Origin: a virus
Direction: 5' to 3' (one strand)
IMG/VR virus record: IMGVR_UViG_3300025128_000003
Location: 1-56,002 of that record
Length of the DNA: 56,002 bases
The position numbers and the translations under genes are program-made. Below the pieces are notes generated by a model. That model was not told the DNA's origin. It ran no database searches and saw only the letters and a program-made list of their open reading frames with translations. Positions 31,250-39,531 of the stretch are shown piece by piece (positions within the stretch are counted from its first letter, which is position 1; each line of letters starts with the position of its first letter).

Positions 31250-31523
31250 ATTTAAAGAAGATTTTAATAGCTACATTAAAAGGAGACAGAAAGAAGTGGA
31301 CGAACAGGAGGCTACATCAAAACAAGTTGGTGGTGATCATTACAAAGATTGTAAAGTACAACCTGTTGAGTATATACATAGCAATGAGCTAGACTTTTTT
31401 GAAGGTAACATTGTTAAGTACATTACTCGTCATAGAAAGAAAGGTTCTGGATCACAAGATATTAGAAAGGTGATCCATTATGCAGAGCTTATTTTAGAAT
31501 TAGTCTACAACGAAAAACCATAG
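31242..31523 (+). CDS. DUF3310 protein, nucleotide kinase-like
   Basis: 93 residues. QVGGDHYKDCKVQPVEYIHS, FFEGNIVKYITRHRKKGSGS and KVIHYAELILELVY are the DUF3310 signature. The family includes T7 gp1.7, reported as a nucleotide kinase. It would act in dNTP supply with ThyX and the RNR directly downstream. ATG overlaps the previous gene by 8 nt. Confidence 0.85.
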   Translation: MTKFKEDFNSYIKRRQKEVDEQEATSKQVGGDHYKDCKVQPVEYIHSNELDFFEGNIVKYITRHRKKGSGSQDIRKVIHYAELILELVYNEKP

Positions 31524-31532
31524 GGGAAGTGA

Positions 31533-33209
31533 ATGTTTAAATCTAATAAAAATCCACAGTTTAGATCAAAGTTTTCTGAAGATATCTTTTATACAAAGTA
31601 CGCACATGCTGGTGCTGAAACCATGCATGAACTTGCAGCTACTTTAGTAGAAGATGTGTGTCAAGAATATATGAGTAAGCCTGAGAAGGATGAGCTTGTC
31701 AGTCACATTGCAGACCTACGGTTTTTGCCGGGAGGTCGCTACCTTTATTATGCAGGTAGAGATAAAAAGTTTTTTAATAATTGTTATCTTCTTAATTGTG
31801 AAGAAGACACTAGAGAAGATTGGGCTAATCTCTCATGGAAATCTGAGTCCTGTCTGATGACAGGTGGTGGCATTGGTGCCGACTATTCTGTGTACAGAGC
31901 AGAGGGTAAAACTCTAGGAGGTACTGGTGGTATCTCCAGTGGTCCTCTACCTAAGATGCAGATGATCAATGAAATTGGCCGAAGGGTCATGCAAGGTGGT
32001 AGTCGTAGGTCTGCTATCTATGCTAGTCTTAATTGGAAACATGAAGATGTTTATAAGTTTCTTTCTGCAAAGAATTGGAAAGATATGCCTGTTGGTACAA
32101 CGGGACAGTCCTTGTTTGATATTAAACAAGATGACTTTAATTTTCCTGCACCTTTAGATATGACAAATATAAGTGTAAACTATGACACTGAATGGCTGTT
32201 AAATTATTGGAATACAGGAGAACTTGGGGATGTCTTTATTACTAATGTACGGCAAGCTTTATCAACTGCAGAACCGGGATTTAGTTTCAACTTCTTTGAT
32301 AAAGAAAAAGAGACACTGCGAAATGCATGCACAGAGGTTACATCAGAAGATGATTCCGATGTCTGTAACTTGGGTAGTCTTAACTTTGCTAGGATTGATG
32401 GCGTTGAGCAGCTACGCTCTGTGGTTGAGTTAGCTACTAAATTTTTAATATGTGGTACTCTACGAGCGCAACTTCCCTACGAAAAGGTTTATAAAACAAG
32501 AGAAAAGAACCGCCGTCTTGGTTTAGGTTTGATGGGACTGCATGAGTGGTTGATACAACGAGGCAGTAAATACGAGACAACAGAAGAGATGCATCGTTGG
32601 TTGAAGATTTACAAATCAGAATCTGATAAAGTTTCTGATGAGTTCTCTGATTTATTAGGCGTCTCTCGTCCGGTAGCAAAGAGAGCAGTAGCACCTACAG
32701 GAACTATTGGTATCATTGCTGGTACTTCTACAGGAGTAGAGCCTATCTTTGCTGTAGCTTACAAACGTAGGTATCTCAAGAACCGTAGGTGGCATTACCA
32801 ATATGTGGTTGACAGTGCTGCTCAAGAGATGATTGAGTTGTATGATGCTGATCCTGACTCGATTGAATCAGCTATAGATTTAGCTACAGACTACGAACGT
32901 AGACTTTCTTTTCAGGCAAACATTCAAGAGTATGTCGATATGTCTATCTCCAGTACAATTAATCTACCTACTTGGGGATCAAAAGATAACAATGAAGACC
33001 TTGTTGTTCCCTTTGCTAATACCCTTGCTAAGTATGCACACAGACTTAGAGGATTCACCTGCTACCCTGACGGTAGTCGAGGAGGTCAACCTTTAACTGT
33101 TGTACCCTACAAAGAAGCTGTCGATAAGCTTGGTGAAGAGTTTGAAGAGAACATTCAAACACATGATATCTGTGAGATAGCAGGTACAGGAGGAGTGTGT
33201 GGTGTTTAA
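31533..33209 (+). CDS. nrdJ: Class II (B12-dependent) ribonucleotide reductase
   Basis: 558 residues, short for class II enzymes. Active site NACTEV (N264, C266, E268), redox cysteines likely C84 (FNNCYLLNC) and C278 (SDVCNLG), and a class II-type APTGTIGIIAGTSTGVEP. Converts ribonucleotides to deoxyribonucleotides using adenosylcobalamin from the host. C-terminal CEIAGTGGVCGV may act as the shuttle cysteines. Typical of marine alphaproteobacterial phages. An HNH gene begins inside its last codons. Confidence 0.9.
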   Translation: MFKSNKNPQFRSKFSEDIFYTKYAHAGAETMHELAATLVEDVCQEYMSKPEKDELVSHIADLRFLPGGRYLYYAGRDKKFFNNCYLLNCEEDTREDWANLSWKSESCLMTGGGIGADYSVYRAEGKTLGGTGGISSGPLPKMQMINEIGRRVMQGGSRRSAIYASLNWKHEDVYKFLSAKNWKDMPVGTTGQSLFDIKQDDFNFPAPLDMTNISVNYDTEWLLNYWNTGELGDVFITNVRQALSTAEPGFSFNFFDKEKETLRNACTEVTSEDDSDVCNLGSLNFARIDGVEQLRSVVELATKFLICGTLRAQLPYEKVYKTREKNRRLGLGLMGLHEWLIQRGSKYETTEEMHRWLKIYKSESDKVSDEFSDLLGVSRPVAKRAVAPTGTIGIIAGTSTGVEPIFAVAYKRRYLKNRRWHYQYVVDSAAQEMIELYDADPDSIESAIDLATDYERRLSFQANIQEYVDMSISSTINLPTWGSKDNNEDLVVPFANTLAKYAHRLRGFTCYPDGSRGGQPLTVVPYKEAVDKLGEEFEENIQTHDICEIAGTGGVCGV

Positions 33210-33747
33210 TAAAAAAGAATACAACAAAGAATATCGCTCAACACCTAAATATAAAAAATATAAAAAAGAATACGACAAAAAATATAATTCAAAACCTGAA
33301 GTTAAAGAACGTAAAAAAGAATACGAATCAAGACCTGAAGTTAAAAAACGTATGAAAGAATATAAAAAAAATTGGGGTCAATCATTTGTGGGAAAATTGT
33401 CGATAGTAAAGTCGAGAAGCAAAAAAAAGAATCTTGAATTTAATTTAACAATAGAATACTTAAAAAGTATATATCCAAAAAATAATATGTGTCCTCTGTT
33501 AAATATACCATTAGATTGGCAGAGTTCTCACAAGCATCCTAACACTCCATCGTTAGATAGAATTGATAGCAGTAAAGGATATATAAAAGGAAATGTACAA
33601 TGGGTAAGTTGGAGAGCTAATCAACTTATGTCTAATGCAACTCCAGATGAGCTTCTTATGCTTGCTCAAAACTACAAAAAGATATACAATCAAAAACTTT
33701 ATGGTGATAGTTTATTTGATCCAGAAGCAACAGAGACTTTAAGATGA
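33199..33747 (+). CDS. HNH-type homing endonuclease
   Basis: 182 residues from a GTG within the end of nrdJ (AGGAGG upstream). The first 60 residues are Lys/Tyr/Glu repeats (KKEYDKKYNSKPEVKERKKE). The nuclease part reads MCPLLNIPLDW, TPSLDRIDSSKGYIKGNVQW and VSWRANQLMSNAT, the pattern of HNH enzymes related to homing endonucleases in phages and large viruses. A free-standing mobile gene inserted between nrdJ and the membrane-protein gene; very AT-rich compared with nrdJ. Confidence 0.75.
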   Translation: MVFNKKEYNKEYRSTPKYKKYKKEYDKKYNSKPEVKERKKEYESRPEVKKRMKEYKKNWGQSFVGKLSIVKSRSKKKNLEFNLTIEYLKSIYPKNNMCPLLNIPLDWQSSHKHPNTPSLDRIDSSKGYIKGNVQWVSWRANQLMSNATPDELLMLAQNYKKIYNQKLYGDSLFDPEATETLR

Positions 33748-34103
33748 GACAATTTATATTCGATTCATGGAATGGTATTATGAATGCTAATGCTAACCCA
33801 CTAAAAAATATAACCGATATGCAAGTAAGACATCTTGTACTACAAACACTAGCATGGATGTGGTGCATTACATTTTCTATAATGATAGGCGATTTACTCT
33901 TCTTTGGTTATACACTTGTCGCACATACTGTTTTAATAGCTGCTATTGTCATAACAGTCAGTACTTTTGAGGCAGCAAGAAGAAGTCCTACAAGTTTTGA
34001 CTTTATTAAAAAATATCACACACCTTCTAGAAGTAGATATCAATGGTACAATGGTAAAAGAATAACTTACCAAGATGGTGATCCCGGTGGGGAACATGAA
34101 TAA
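33744..34103 (+). CDS. Two-TM membrane protein, 119 residues
   Basis: Start overlaps the HNH stop. Two helices around LAWMWCITFSIMIGDLLFFG and LVAHTVLIAAIVITVSTFEA, then a soluble tail (KKYHTPSRSRYQWYNGKRI). Two-TM topology allows a holin-like or host-membrane role; not the GTA-type holin family. Probably adjacent to nrdJ before the HNH insertion. Confidence 0.55.
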   Translation: MRQFIFDSWNGIMNANANPLKNITDMQVRHLVLQTLAWMWCITFSIMIGDLLFFGYTLVAHTVLIAAIVITVSTFEAARRSPTSFDFIKKYHTPSRSRYQWYNGKRITYQDGDPGGEHE

Positions 34104-34108
34104 TATAT

Positions 34109-34185
34109 ACTCTCGTAGCTCAACTGGATAGAGCAACAGACTTCTAATCTGTAGGTTGCAGGTTCAAGTCCTGCCGAGAGTGCCA
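34109..34185 (+). tRNA. tRNA-Arg (anticodon TCT)
   Basis: Acceptor ACTCTCG/CGAGAGT, D-arm GCTC/GAGC, anticodon stem ACAGA/TCTGT with loop CTTCTAA (anticodon 34143-34145), T-arm GCAGG/CCTGC with TTCAAGT, discriminator G and an encoded CCA. Reads AGA (and AGG by wobble), codons frequent in this AT-rich genome, so it probably supports phage translation. Confidence 0.95.
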
Positions 34186-34194
34186 AAAAAAAGC

Positions 34195-34223
34195 TTGACA
34201 AAAATAAAAAAATATGTTATATA
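34195..34223 (+). promoter_or_regulatory. Sigma70-like promoter of the Hsp20 gene
   Basis: TTGACA (34195-34200), 17-bp spacer, TATATA (34218-34223), nine bases after the tRNA. Predicted start near 34230 gives a 49-nt leader. Confidence 0.75.
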
Positions 34224-34227
34224 CTAA

Positions 34228-34278
34228 GCGGGAATGCCTTAATGGGTTCCCGCAACATCTTGCTAAAAGGAGATAACA
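34228..34278 (+). promoter_or_regulatory. ROSE-like RNA thermometer leader
   Basis: A first hairpin GCGGGAA/TTCCCGC (34228-34234 with 34247-34253). Then 34257-34264 (ATCTTGCT) pairs with AAGGAGAT (34267-34274): A-U, U-A, C-G, U-A, U-G, a bulged G (34262), C-G and U-A, loop AAA. The Shine-Dalgarno AAGGAGA is thus sequestered in a 7-bp stem with one bulged G, the design of ROSE elements (U(U/C)GCU box) that control small heat-shock genes in alphaproteobacteria. Confidence 0.65.
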
Positions 34279-34698
34279 ATGTTTACAGATTTTATTTTTA
34301 ATCACAGTATAGGTTTAAACAAGTTAATGGAAGACTTAGAAGCCATGAACTATGGCGCTCGTAAAGGTCAAACATTTCCTCCACATCGTATTACAAAAGA
34401 AGGAAATAAATATTATTTACAGATGACTGTAGCTGGCTATGAAAAAAAAGATATTAAAGTAGAGCTTAAAGATTCTGAAACTTTATCTATATCTTCAGAT
34501 GGCTCGTCATTTAAAAATATTGGTGACAATGCTGAAGAACTTTATGACGGTATAGCAGCAAGAGGATTTTCAAAAGAATTTAAACTATCTCCCTATATGG
34601 AAGTTACAAATGTAACACTAGAGAACGGCATTCTTGAAGTGCAACTAGCGTATGAGCTACCAGAAGAAAAGAAATCAAAACTTCTAACAATTAACTAG
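34279..34698 (+). CDS. Small heat-shock protein, Hsp20/IbpA type
   Basis: 139 residues. Alpha-crystallin core near residues 35-135: ITKEGNKYYLQMTVAGYEKK, GIAARGFSKEFKLSPYMEV and ENGILEVQLAYELPEEKKSK. Class A sHSPs bind unfolding proteins and hold them for refolding. Own promoter and thermometer-like leader indicate heat-controlled expression. Phage sHSPs are known from marine phages; the likely role is protecting phage protein folding. Confidence 0.9.
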   Translation: MFTDFIFNHSIGLNKLMEDLEAMNYGARKGQTFPPHRITKEGNKYYLQMTVAGYEKKDIKVELKDSETLSISSDGSSFKNIGDNAEELYDGIAARGFSKEFKLSPYMEVTNVTLENGILEVQLAYELPEEKKSKLLTIN

Positions 34699-34707
34699 AA
34701 AGGAAAG

Positions 34708-34731
34708 GGGGAGGGCAGAAATGTTCTCCCC
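34708..34731 (+). terminator. Weak hairpin after the Hsp20 gene
   Basis: GGGGAG/CTCCCC six-bp stem with a 12-nt loop, no U-run, ten bases after the Hsp20 stop. May slow transcription or protect the Hsp20 mRNA end. Confidence 0.35.
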
Positions 34732-34737
34732 ACTCTG

Positions 34738-34878
34738 ATGTCTAAAGATATAAATAAAAAAGTTTTAGAAACCTATCCAACAAAAAAGAAAACTAGTGTA
34801 GGTAAATCACCGCTCTCTAGACCAACTAATAAATCTAAACGAAGAGCATGGAAAAAATATAAAGGACAAGGAAAGTGA
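34738..34878 (+). CDS. 46-residue basic protein
   Basis: MSKDINKKVLETYPTKKKTS, then SPLSRPTNKSKRRAWKKYKG and QGK. The pattern matches a small basic protein I recall as widespread in marine phages, function unknown. The start lies just after the Hsp20 hairpin. The stop overlaps the GTG of the next gene (AAGTGA). Confidence 0.6.
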   Translation: MSKDINKKVLETYPTKKKTSVGKSPLSRPTNKSKRRAWKKYKGQGK

Positions 34879-35318
34879 CAAAGAGATTTCTTAAACTAGA
34901 TAAAGAAGTGTTTGATATTTTCTGGCCTGACCTAAGTATACTATTTAATAAGGTAATAGCAGAGCAAGGCTCTGGTCGAGATAGTCTTGAACTTCTCTAT
35001 ACTAAACTTAAAAATGATTTATTAGAAGTTTGGATTTATAAAAGTGAAAATGGTATACAAGCAGCTTACTGTACAGCTATTACAGACTACCCAGAAAAGA
35101 GAAGTTTATTCTGGGGTTATATGAGTGCTATAGATAACAACATGGGTGAGTGGAAAGAGCCGATGATTGCTGCGCTGAAACATTATGCATTGCATAACAA
35201 TTGTGATTGTGTAGAATTTTTCTCAACAAGAACTGGATGGAATAAAATCTTTGAAGATGCTGGTGCTGTTGTAGAAAATATAGGTACAATTTATGAGGTA
35301 ACTTTAGATGACAAATAA
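34875..35318 (+). CDS. GNAT-like acyltransferase-type protein
   Basis: 147 residues from a GTG with AAGGA upstream. The order LLEVWIYKSENGIQAAYCTA, ITDYPEKRSLFWGYMSA, LKHYALHNNCDCVEFFSTR and GWNKIFEDAGA fits a phage branch of the GNAT superfamily. No acetyl-CoA P-loop is clear by eye, so activity is uncertain. It opens the glycosylation-type cluster. Confidence 0.55.
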   Translation: MTKRFLKLDKEVFDIFWPDLSILFNKVIAEQGSGRDSLELLYTKLKNDLLEVWIYKSENGIQAAYCTAITDYPEKRSLFWGYMSAIDNNMGEWKEPMIAALKHYALHNNCDCVEFFSTRTGWNKIFEDAGAVVENIGTIYEVTLDDK

Positions 35319-36099
35319 TATACCTACTATTTATATTGGGTATGATAGTAAAGAAGAAGTTGCATATAAGGTATTACAAGAATCAATTTTAGATCATACT
35401 ACTGCGCCTGTAAATATTATACCTCTACAACAGGGAAGACTAAGAGATATTAATTTTTATAGACGAACACACTTTGTAAAAGATAATATTAAATATGATT
35501 CTTTAGATAAAAAACCTTTCTCTACAGATTTTAGTTTTACAAGATTCCTTGTACCATTTTTACAAATGCATAGAGGTCTTGCACTTTTTATGGACTGTGA
35601 TATGTTGGTGAGATCAGATATTATGGAGGTGTTTGAAATCCCCCAACGATCAAAACAAAAAGCTATCTGGTGTGTTAAACATGATTACAGTCCTACGGTA
35701 GCCCTAAAGATGGACGGACAAATACAAACACACTATAGCAGAAAGAACTGGTCTTCTTTTGTACTGTGGAACTGCAGTCATGAAAGACATAAAAATTTTA
35801 CAATTGATGATGTTAATTTAAAGAATGGATGGTATCTTCATAACTTTCAATGGCTAGAAAATAGTGACATAGGTGATCTACCTGCAGCATGGAATTGGTT
35901 AGATGGTTATTCTAATGATGCAATTGAAGCAAAGAATGTACACTTTACTACAGGTGGTCCTTGGTTTAAAGATTGGAAACCTAGCAAACGATCTGATGCT
36001 AAATACGCATTAGAATGGGAGACTCTTCATGATGCTATCGTATTAGAAGAATCTCTTGGAAAGGAAAAACAAATTAAATGGGAAAAAACATATGTTTAA
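35308..36099 (+). CDS. GT8-like glycosyltransferase
   Basis: 263 residues. Nucleotide-sugar fold with TIYIGYDSKEEVAYKVLQES at the start and the metal-binding DxD motif in LFMDCDMLVRSD. Later DVNLKNGWYLHNFQW and LPAAWNWLDG fit retaining GT8-type enzymes. Target unknown: a virion protein, a host envelope sugar or phage DNA. It overlaps the fusion gene downstream. Confidence 0.7.
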   Translation: MTNNIPTIYIGYDSKEEVAYKVLQESILDHTTAPVNIIPLQQGRLRDINFYRRTHFVKDNIKYDSLDKKPFSTDFSFTRFLVPFLQMHRGLALFMDCDMLVRSDIMEVFEIPQRSKQKAIWCVKHDYSPTVALKMDGQIQTHYSRKNWSSFVLWNCSHERHKNFTIDDVNLKNGWYLHNFQWLENSDIGDLPAAWNWLDGYSNDAIEAKNVHFTTGGPWFKDWKPSKRSDAKYALEWETLHDAIVLEESLGKEKQIKWEKTYV

Positions 36100-38389
36100 A
36101 AATGTAACAGTAGTAACTTCCTTTTCAGAGGATGGCTGGGATACCTATGCAAAAGAGATGATATGGTCTATTGCAGAAAACTGGGAACCAGAGATTAAAG
36201 TTGTAGCTTATTATCATGACTTTGATATTACAACAAAAGACCTACCAGAGTGCAGACATATTGAATATCGAAACCTTAATGATCTAAGTGAACTGATTGA
36301 ATTTAGAGAAAGGTTTAAAGAGTATGATGGTACAATGGGTGGTAAGTCCCAATATACTTTTAGATTAGACGCTATTAAGTTTTGTCACAAAGTCTTTGCT
36401 ATTACAGACTGTGCCTTTGGTCTTTGCGAAACAGTTGAGAAGCCGGGATGGCTTGTGTGGCTAGACGCAGACACAGTAGCAGTTAGACCTCTTAGTAGAT
36501 ATAATCTTTTACAAAGCCTACCGAAAGGTAGTGATCTTGTACACTTAGGTAGAAAGAACTTTACTTATAGTGAGACTTCTTTTATTGGGCTTAATCTAGA
36601 AAGCCAACCACCTATAGATTTTCTAGGTGATTTTCTGGGGGCATATCTTTCAGGCGAACTGCTGCACTACAGAGAGTGGCATGATGGTTTTATCTTTGAA
36701 CGACTACTAACAATCTACAAAGCACATGGTCTAAAGTTTCATGATTGGACAGGTGATCTAGATATTAAGAGTATGACGGAAGGTAAACAAGCCTTTGAAT
36801 TATTTCCACTGGGTTCTTATGTTAAGCACAAGAAGGGTAAAAAGAAAGATAAAACATATGAAGTAGCTCCTGATGTAACAGGTCCAGCCAGATATAAACA
36901 ACTTAATAAAATGGTTGATACCTACAAACCTAACACAATTGTAGAAACAGGAACTTGGAATGGTGGTAGGGCTATTGAAATGGCTATGTCAGCATTCCTG
37001 CATGTTGATGAAGTAACCTATACAGGATATGATTTATTTGAGGATGCTACAGAAGAGCTTGATAAAGAAGAGCTTAACAGTAAAGCACACAACAGCATTG
37101 AAGCAGTGACTGCTAGGCTAGATGAGTTTACTGAAGCTATGAAAAGCCAAGGTAAAACTTTTAACTTTACTCTTATCAAGGGTGACACAAAAGAAACTCT
37201 TAAAAATACAAAAGCAGACTTTGCTTATATTGATGGAGGACACTCTGAAGATACAGTAAACCATGACTACGAGATGCTAAAGGAATGTGACGTAATTGTA
37301 TTTGATGACTATGTAACTAAAGATGAGAACGGCAACGATCCCGGCGAAGAGTTCTATGGTGTAAATAAAATTATTGAAAAGTTTGAAGGTCGTAAAAAAA
37401 TCCTACCATCAAAAGACAGGATTGTAGAGGGTGGTATCACACACCTAGCTGTCGTTATCAATAATGATAACATACCAGACATACCAGAAAACTTTGACGC
37501 TATACCAATTGTTATCCAACCAAGAGATTGTATGCCTAAAGAAGATATACAGAACAATGTTAAAGAGAATACTAAGCTTATTAATAAATGGATTGGAAGA
37601 GCATCACCTAATGACGAGGTAGCTGTTCTAATATCAGGTGGGGATAGCACTGATTGGGATAAGGTAAGGTCTATTATTGATATGGAGGGACCGCTACGCA
37701 CTAAGGTAGTATGCGTTAAACATTCTTATCCTACTCTACTTAAACAAAAGATTCAGCCTTGGGCCTGTGTTATCCTTGATCCAAGACCCATTGAAGGACT
37801 AAGTACACATGGAGTAGTTCGTAAAGATTTGTTTAAAGACATTGATCCACAAACTATCTTTATGCCAGCATCTATGACTGATCCTTCTATTGTTAAGCTA
37901 ATTAAAGAAAAGACAAATAACATTATTGGATGGCATGCATTTACACAATCACTACAAGAGAATCAAAAAGATCAGCTAGTTAATAATGCTGTTAAAGTTA
38001 ATGAAGAGCTAGGTATACAAGAAGGTGCTACTATGATTACAGGTGGAACCTGTGCAGCTATGAGGTCAATAGGTATCATGCACACTCTTGGCTTTAGAAA
38101 GTTTCATTTATTTGGATATGATTGCTCTATGCCAGAGCCACCAGATGAAGATAAAGATCAAAAGATGGAAGATGGAAAACCAAAGTATCTAAAGGTTGGT
38201 GTTAAAGAGCAAGAGTTCTGGACAACTGGAGAGCTTATTGCGATGGCACAGGACTGTGAAAAACTATTTTCAAAAGAAGATGTTGATATGAAGATTAATT
38301 TTCATGGAGAAAATACTTTGGTAGCTGCATGCTGGGAGCTATCACCAGTACATCAATTAAAACACTATCACCAAGTACTAGACTTATAG
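36092..38389 (+). CDS. GT - methyltransferase - DUF115 fusion protein
   Basis: 765 residues; ATG at 36092 (MFKNVTVVTSFS) within the end of the GT8-like gene. Residues ~1-250: glycosyltransferase-like with DxD (LVWLDADTVAVRPL). Residues ~265-430: class I SAM methyltransferase (IVETGTWNGGRAIEMAMSAF, FAYIDGGHSEDTVNHDY, VIVFDDYVTKDENG). Residues ~480-765: DUF115/Maf-like (AVLISGGDSTDWDKVRSIID, TGGTCAAMRSIGIMHTLGFR, KFHLFGYDCSM), a family of flagellin and surface glycosyltransferases. Together a sugar-transfer and modification enzyme. Confidence 0.75.
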   Translation: MFKNVTVVTSFSEDGWDTYAKEMIWSIAENWEPEIKVVAYYHDFDITTKDLPECRHIEYRNLNDLSELIEFRERFKEYDGTMGGKSQYTFRLDAIKFCHKVFAITDCAFGLCETVEKPGWLVWLDADTVAVRPLSRYNLLQSLPKGSDLVHLGRKNFTYSETSFIGLNLESQPPIDFLGDFLGAYLSGELLHYREWHDGFIFERLLTIYKAHGLKFHDWTGDLDIKSMTEGKQAFELFPLGSYVKHKKGKKKDKTYEVAPDVTGPARYKQLNKMVDTYKPNTIVETGTWNGGRAIEMAMSAFLHVDEVTYTGYDLFEDATEELDKEELNSKAHNSIEAVTARLDEFTEAMKSQGKTFNFTLIKGDTKETLKNTKADFAYIDGGHSEDTVNHDYEMLKECDVIVFDDYVTKDENGNDPGEEFYGVNKIIEKFEGRKKILPSKDRIVEGGITHLAVVINNDNIPDIPENFDAIPIVIQPRDCMPKEDIQNNVKENTKLINKWIGRASPNDEVAVLISGGDSTDWDKVRSIIDMEGPLRTKVVCVKHSYPTLLKQKIQPWACVILDPRPIEGLSTHGVVRKDLFKDIDPQTIFMPASMTDPSIVKLIKEKTNNIIGWHAFTQSLQENQKDQLVNNAVKVNEELGIQEGATMITGGTCAAMRSIGIMHTLGFRKFHLFGYDCSMPEPPDEDKDQKMEDGKPKYLKVGVKEQEFWTTGELIAMAQDCEKLFSKEDVDMKINFHGENTLVAACWELSPVHQLKHYHQVLDL

Positions 38390-38398
38390 GAGGATACA

Positions 38399-38803
38399 AT
38401 GCTAGGAATTGCAGAATCAGTTATCGGCGTTGCGGGTAAAGTCTTAGATAAATTTGTAGAAGACAAAGATTTAAAAACTAAACTTAACGCAGAGCTTCAA
38501 TCACAATTAATTAATCTAGATACTCTTCAAGCACAAACAAATCTAGAACAAGCCAAACATGATTCTATTTTCGTTGCGGGAGCTAGACCTGCTATCATGT
38601 GGATATGTGCCTTTGCTTTGGCATGGCAGTATATCCTAGCACCAATGGCATCATGGGGTTTGGCTATATGGTATCCTGTAGTTACACTTCCAGAGCTAGG
38701 CACTGAAGAGCTTACGGGGCTTGTTATGGCATTACTCGGATTGGGGGCAGCCCGTTCATACGAGAAGGCTAAAGGTGTAGCTAGAAACAATATGTCTAGA
38801 TGA
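38399..38803 (+). CDS. Holin, GTA-type 3TM family
   Basis: 134 residues. Amphipathic N-terminus (GIAESVIGVAGKVLDKFVED), then AGARPAIMWICAFALAWQYI, WYPVVTLPEL and TGLVMALLGLGAARSYEKA. This is the 3TM holin family known from gene transfer agents and alphaproteobacterial phages, forming membrane lesions for lysis. AGGAGG lies before the ATG. Confidence 0.85.
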   Translation: MLGIAESVIGVAGKVLDKFVEDKDLKTKLNAELQSQLINLDTLQAQTNLEQAKHDSIFVAGARPAIMWICAFALAWQYILAPMASWGLAIWYPVVTLPELGTEELTGLVMALLGLGAARSYEKAKGVARNNMSR

Positions 38804-38813
38804 ATAATGTAAT

Positions 38814-39062
38814 ATGATAACTAAAGTTACACCAACACACACTAAAGATTGGTACATTAAATGGGTAGCATCCCTCTTCGTTGTAATAGGAGTGCTACTC
38901 TCTGCTAATAACATATACCCATATAATTTAATGTTTCATTTTATAGGATTAACTGGCTGGCTTGTTGTATCTATGATATGGAATGACAGGGCATTGCTTA
39001 TGATTAACTCTGTATCATTAGCTATTTTAGCAAACGGGATTATACAATATTATGTTAAATGA
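38814..39062 (+). CDS. Three-TM membrane protein
   Basis: 82 residues. Helices around WYIKWVASLFVVIGVLLSAN, LMFHFIGLTGWLVVSMIW and LLMINSVSLAILANGIIQYY. The GWLVVSMIWNDRA motif resembles the DUF6552-type membrane proteins of marine phages. Beside a holin it could be an antiholin or second holin. Overlaps terS by 11 nt. Confidence 0.6.
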   Translation: MITKVTPTHTKDWYIKWVASLFVVIGVLLSANNIYPYNLMFHFIGLTGWLVVSMIWNDRALLMINSVSLAILANGIIQYYVK

Positions 39063-39459
39063 AAAACAAGAAAAATTTGCACAAGCATATGTACTTAATC
39101 ACAATGCTACAGATGCAGCAAAGACAGCAGGGTACTCTGATAGGTCAGCATATAACCAAGGTTATAGACTGCTCCAAGAAGAAGCTGTTAAAGAAAGAAT
39201 TGAAGAGTTATCAAGAGAACTGAGGACAACAGTAGATGTTGTATCAGAGATTGAAAAGCAATATGAGTTTGCTAAAGGACAAGGCCATGTCAACAGTGCT
39301 ATTAAAGCTCTTGAGCTATTATCAAGAGTTAGAGGCAACACTGCTGATACAGGTAAGAGTGTAGGTAAAGACGAACTTGTAACAATGATAGTAGGATGCT
39401 TACAAGTTTTAGGTAAGGAAGAGGTTGATAAGATTATGGCTAAGTGTACCTTTGACTAA
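39052..39459 (+). CDS. terS: Terminase small subunit
   Basis: 135 residues. MLNEKQEKFAQAYVLNHNAT, AAKTAGYSDRSAYNQGYRLL and VKERIEELSRELRT form the Terminase_2 family N-terminal HTH and first coiled coil; it recognises phage DNA for packaging. It is the last gene of the plus arm, while terL starts the minus arm 22.5 kb away. Confidence 0.85.
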   Translation: MLNEKQEKFAQAYVLNHNATDAAKTAGYSDRSAYNQGYRLLQEEAVKERIEELSRELRTTVDVVSEIEKQYEFAKGQGHVNSAIKALELLSRVRGNTADTGKSVGKDELVTMIVGCLQVLGKEEVDKIMAKCTFD

Positions 39460-39531
39460 GGTGGTTTAGCCTTGAGAGAAATCATTTTTGAGAAAAAGAA
39501 CTGCGTAGTTTCTATAAGCTCATAAATAATT
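39460..39531. other. Convergence point of the two arms
   Basis: 72 bp between convergent genes. Contains an imperfect hairpin around GAACT-GCGT-AGTTTC (about 39500-39515) with A/T runs on both sides (TTTTTGAG and TAATTTTA), so it could act as a weak bidirectional terminator. No gene is seen. Confidence 0.45.
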
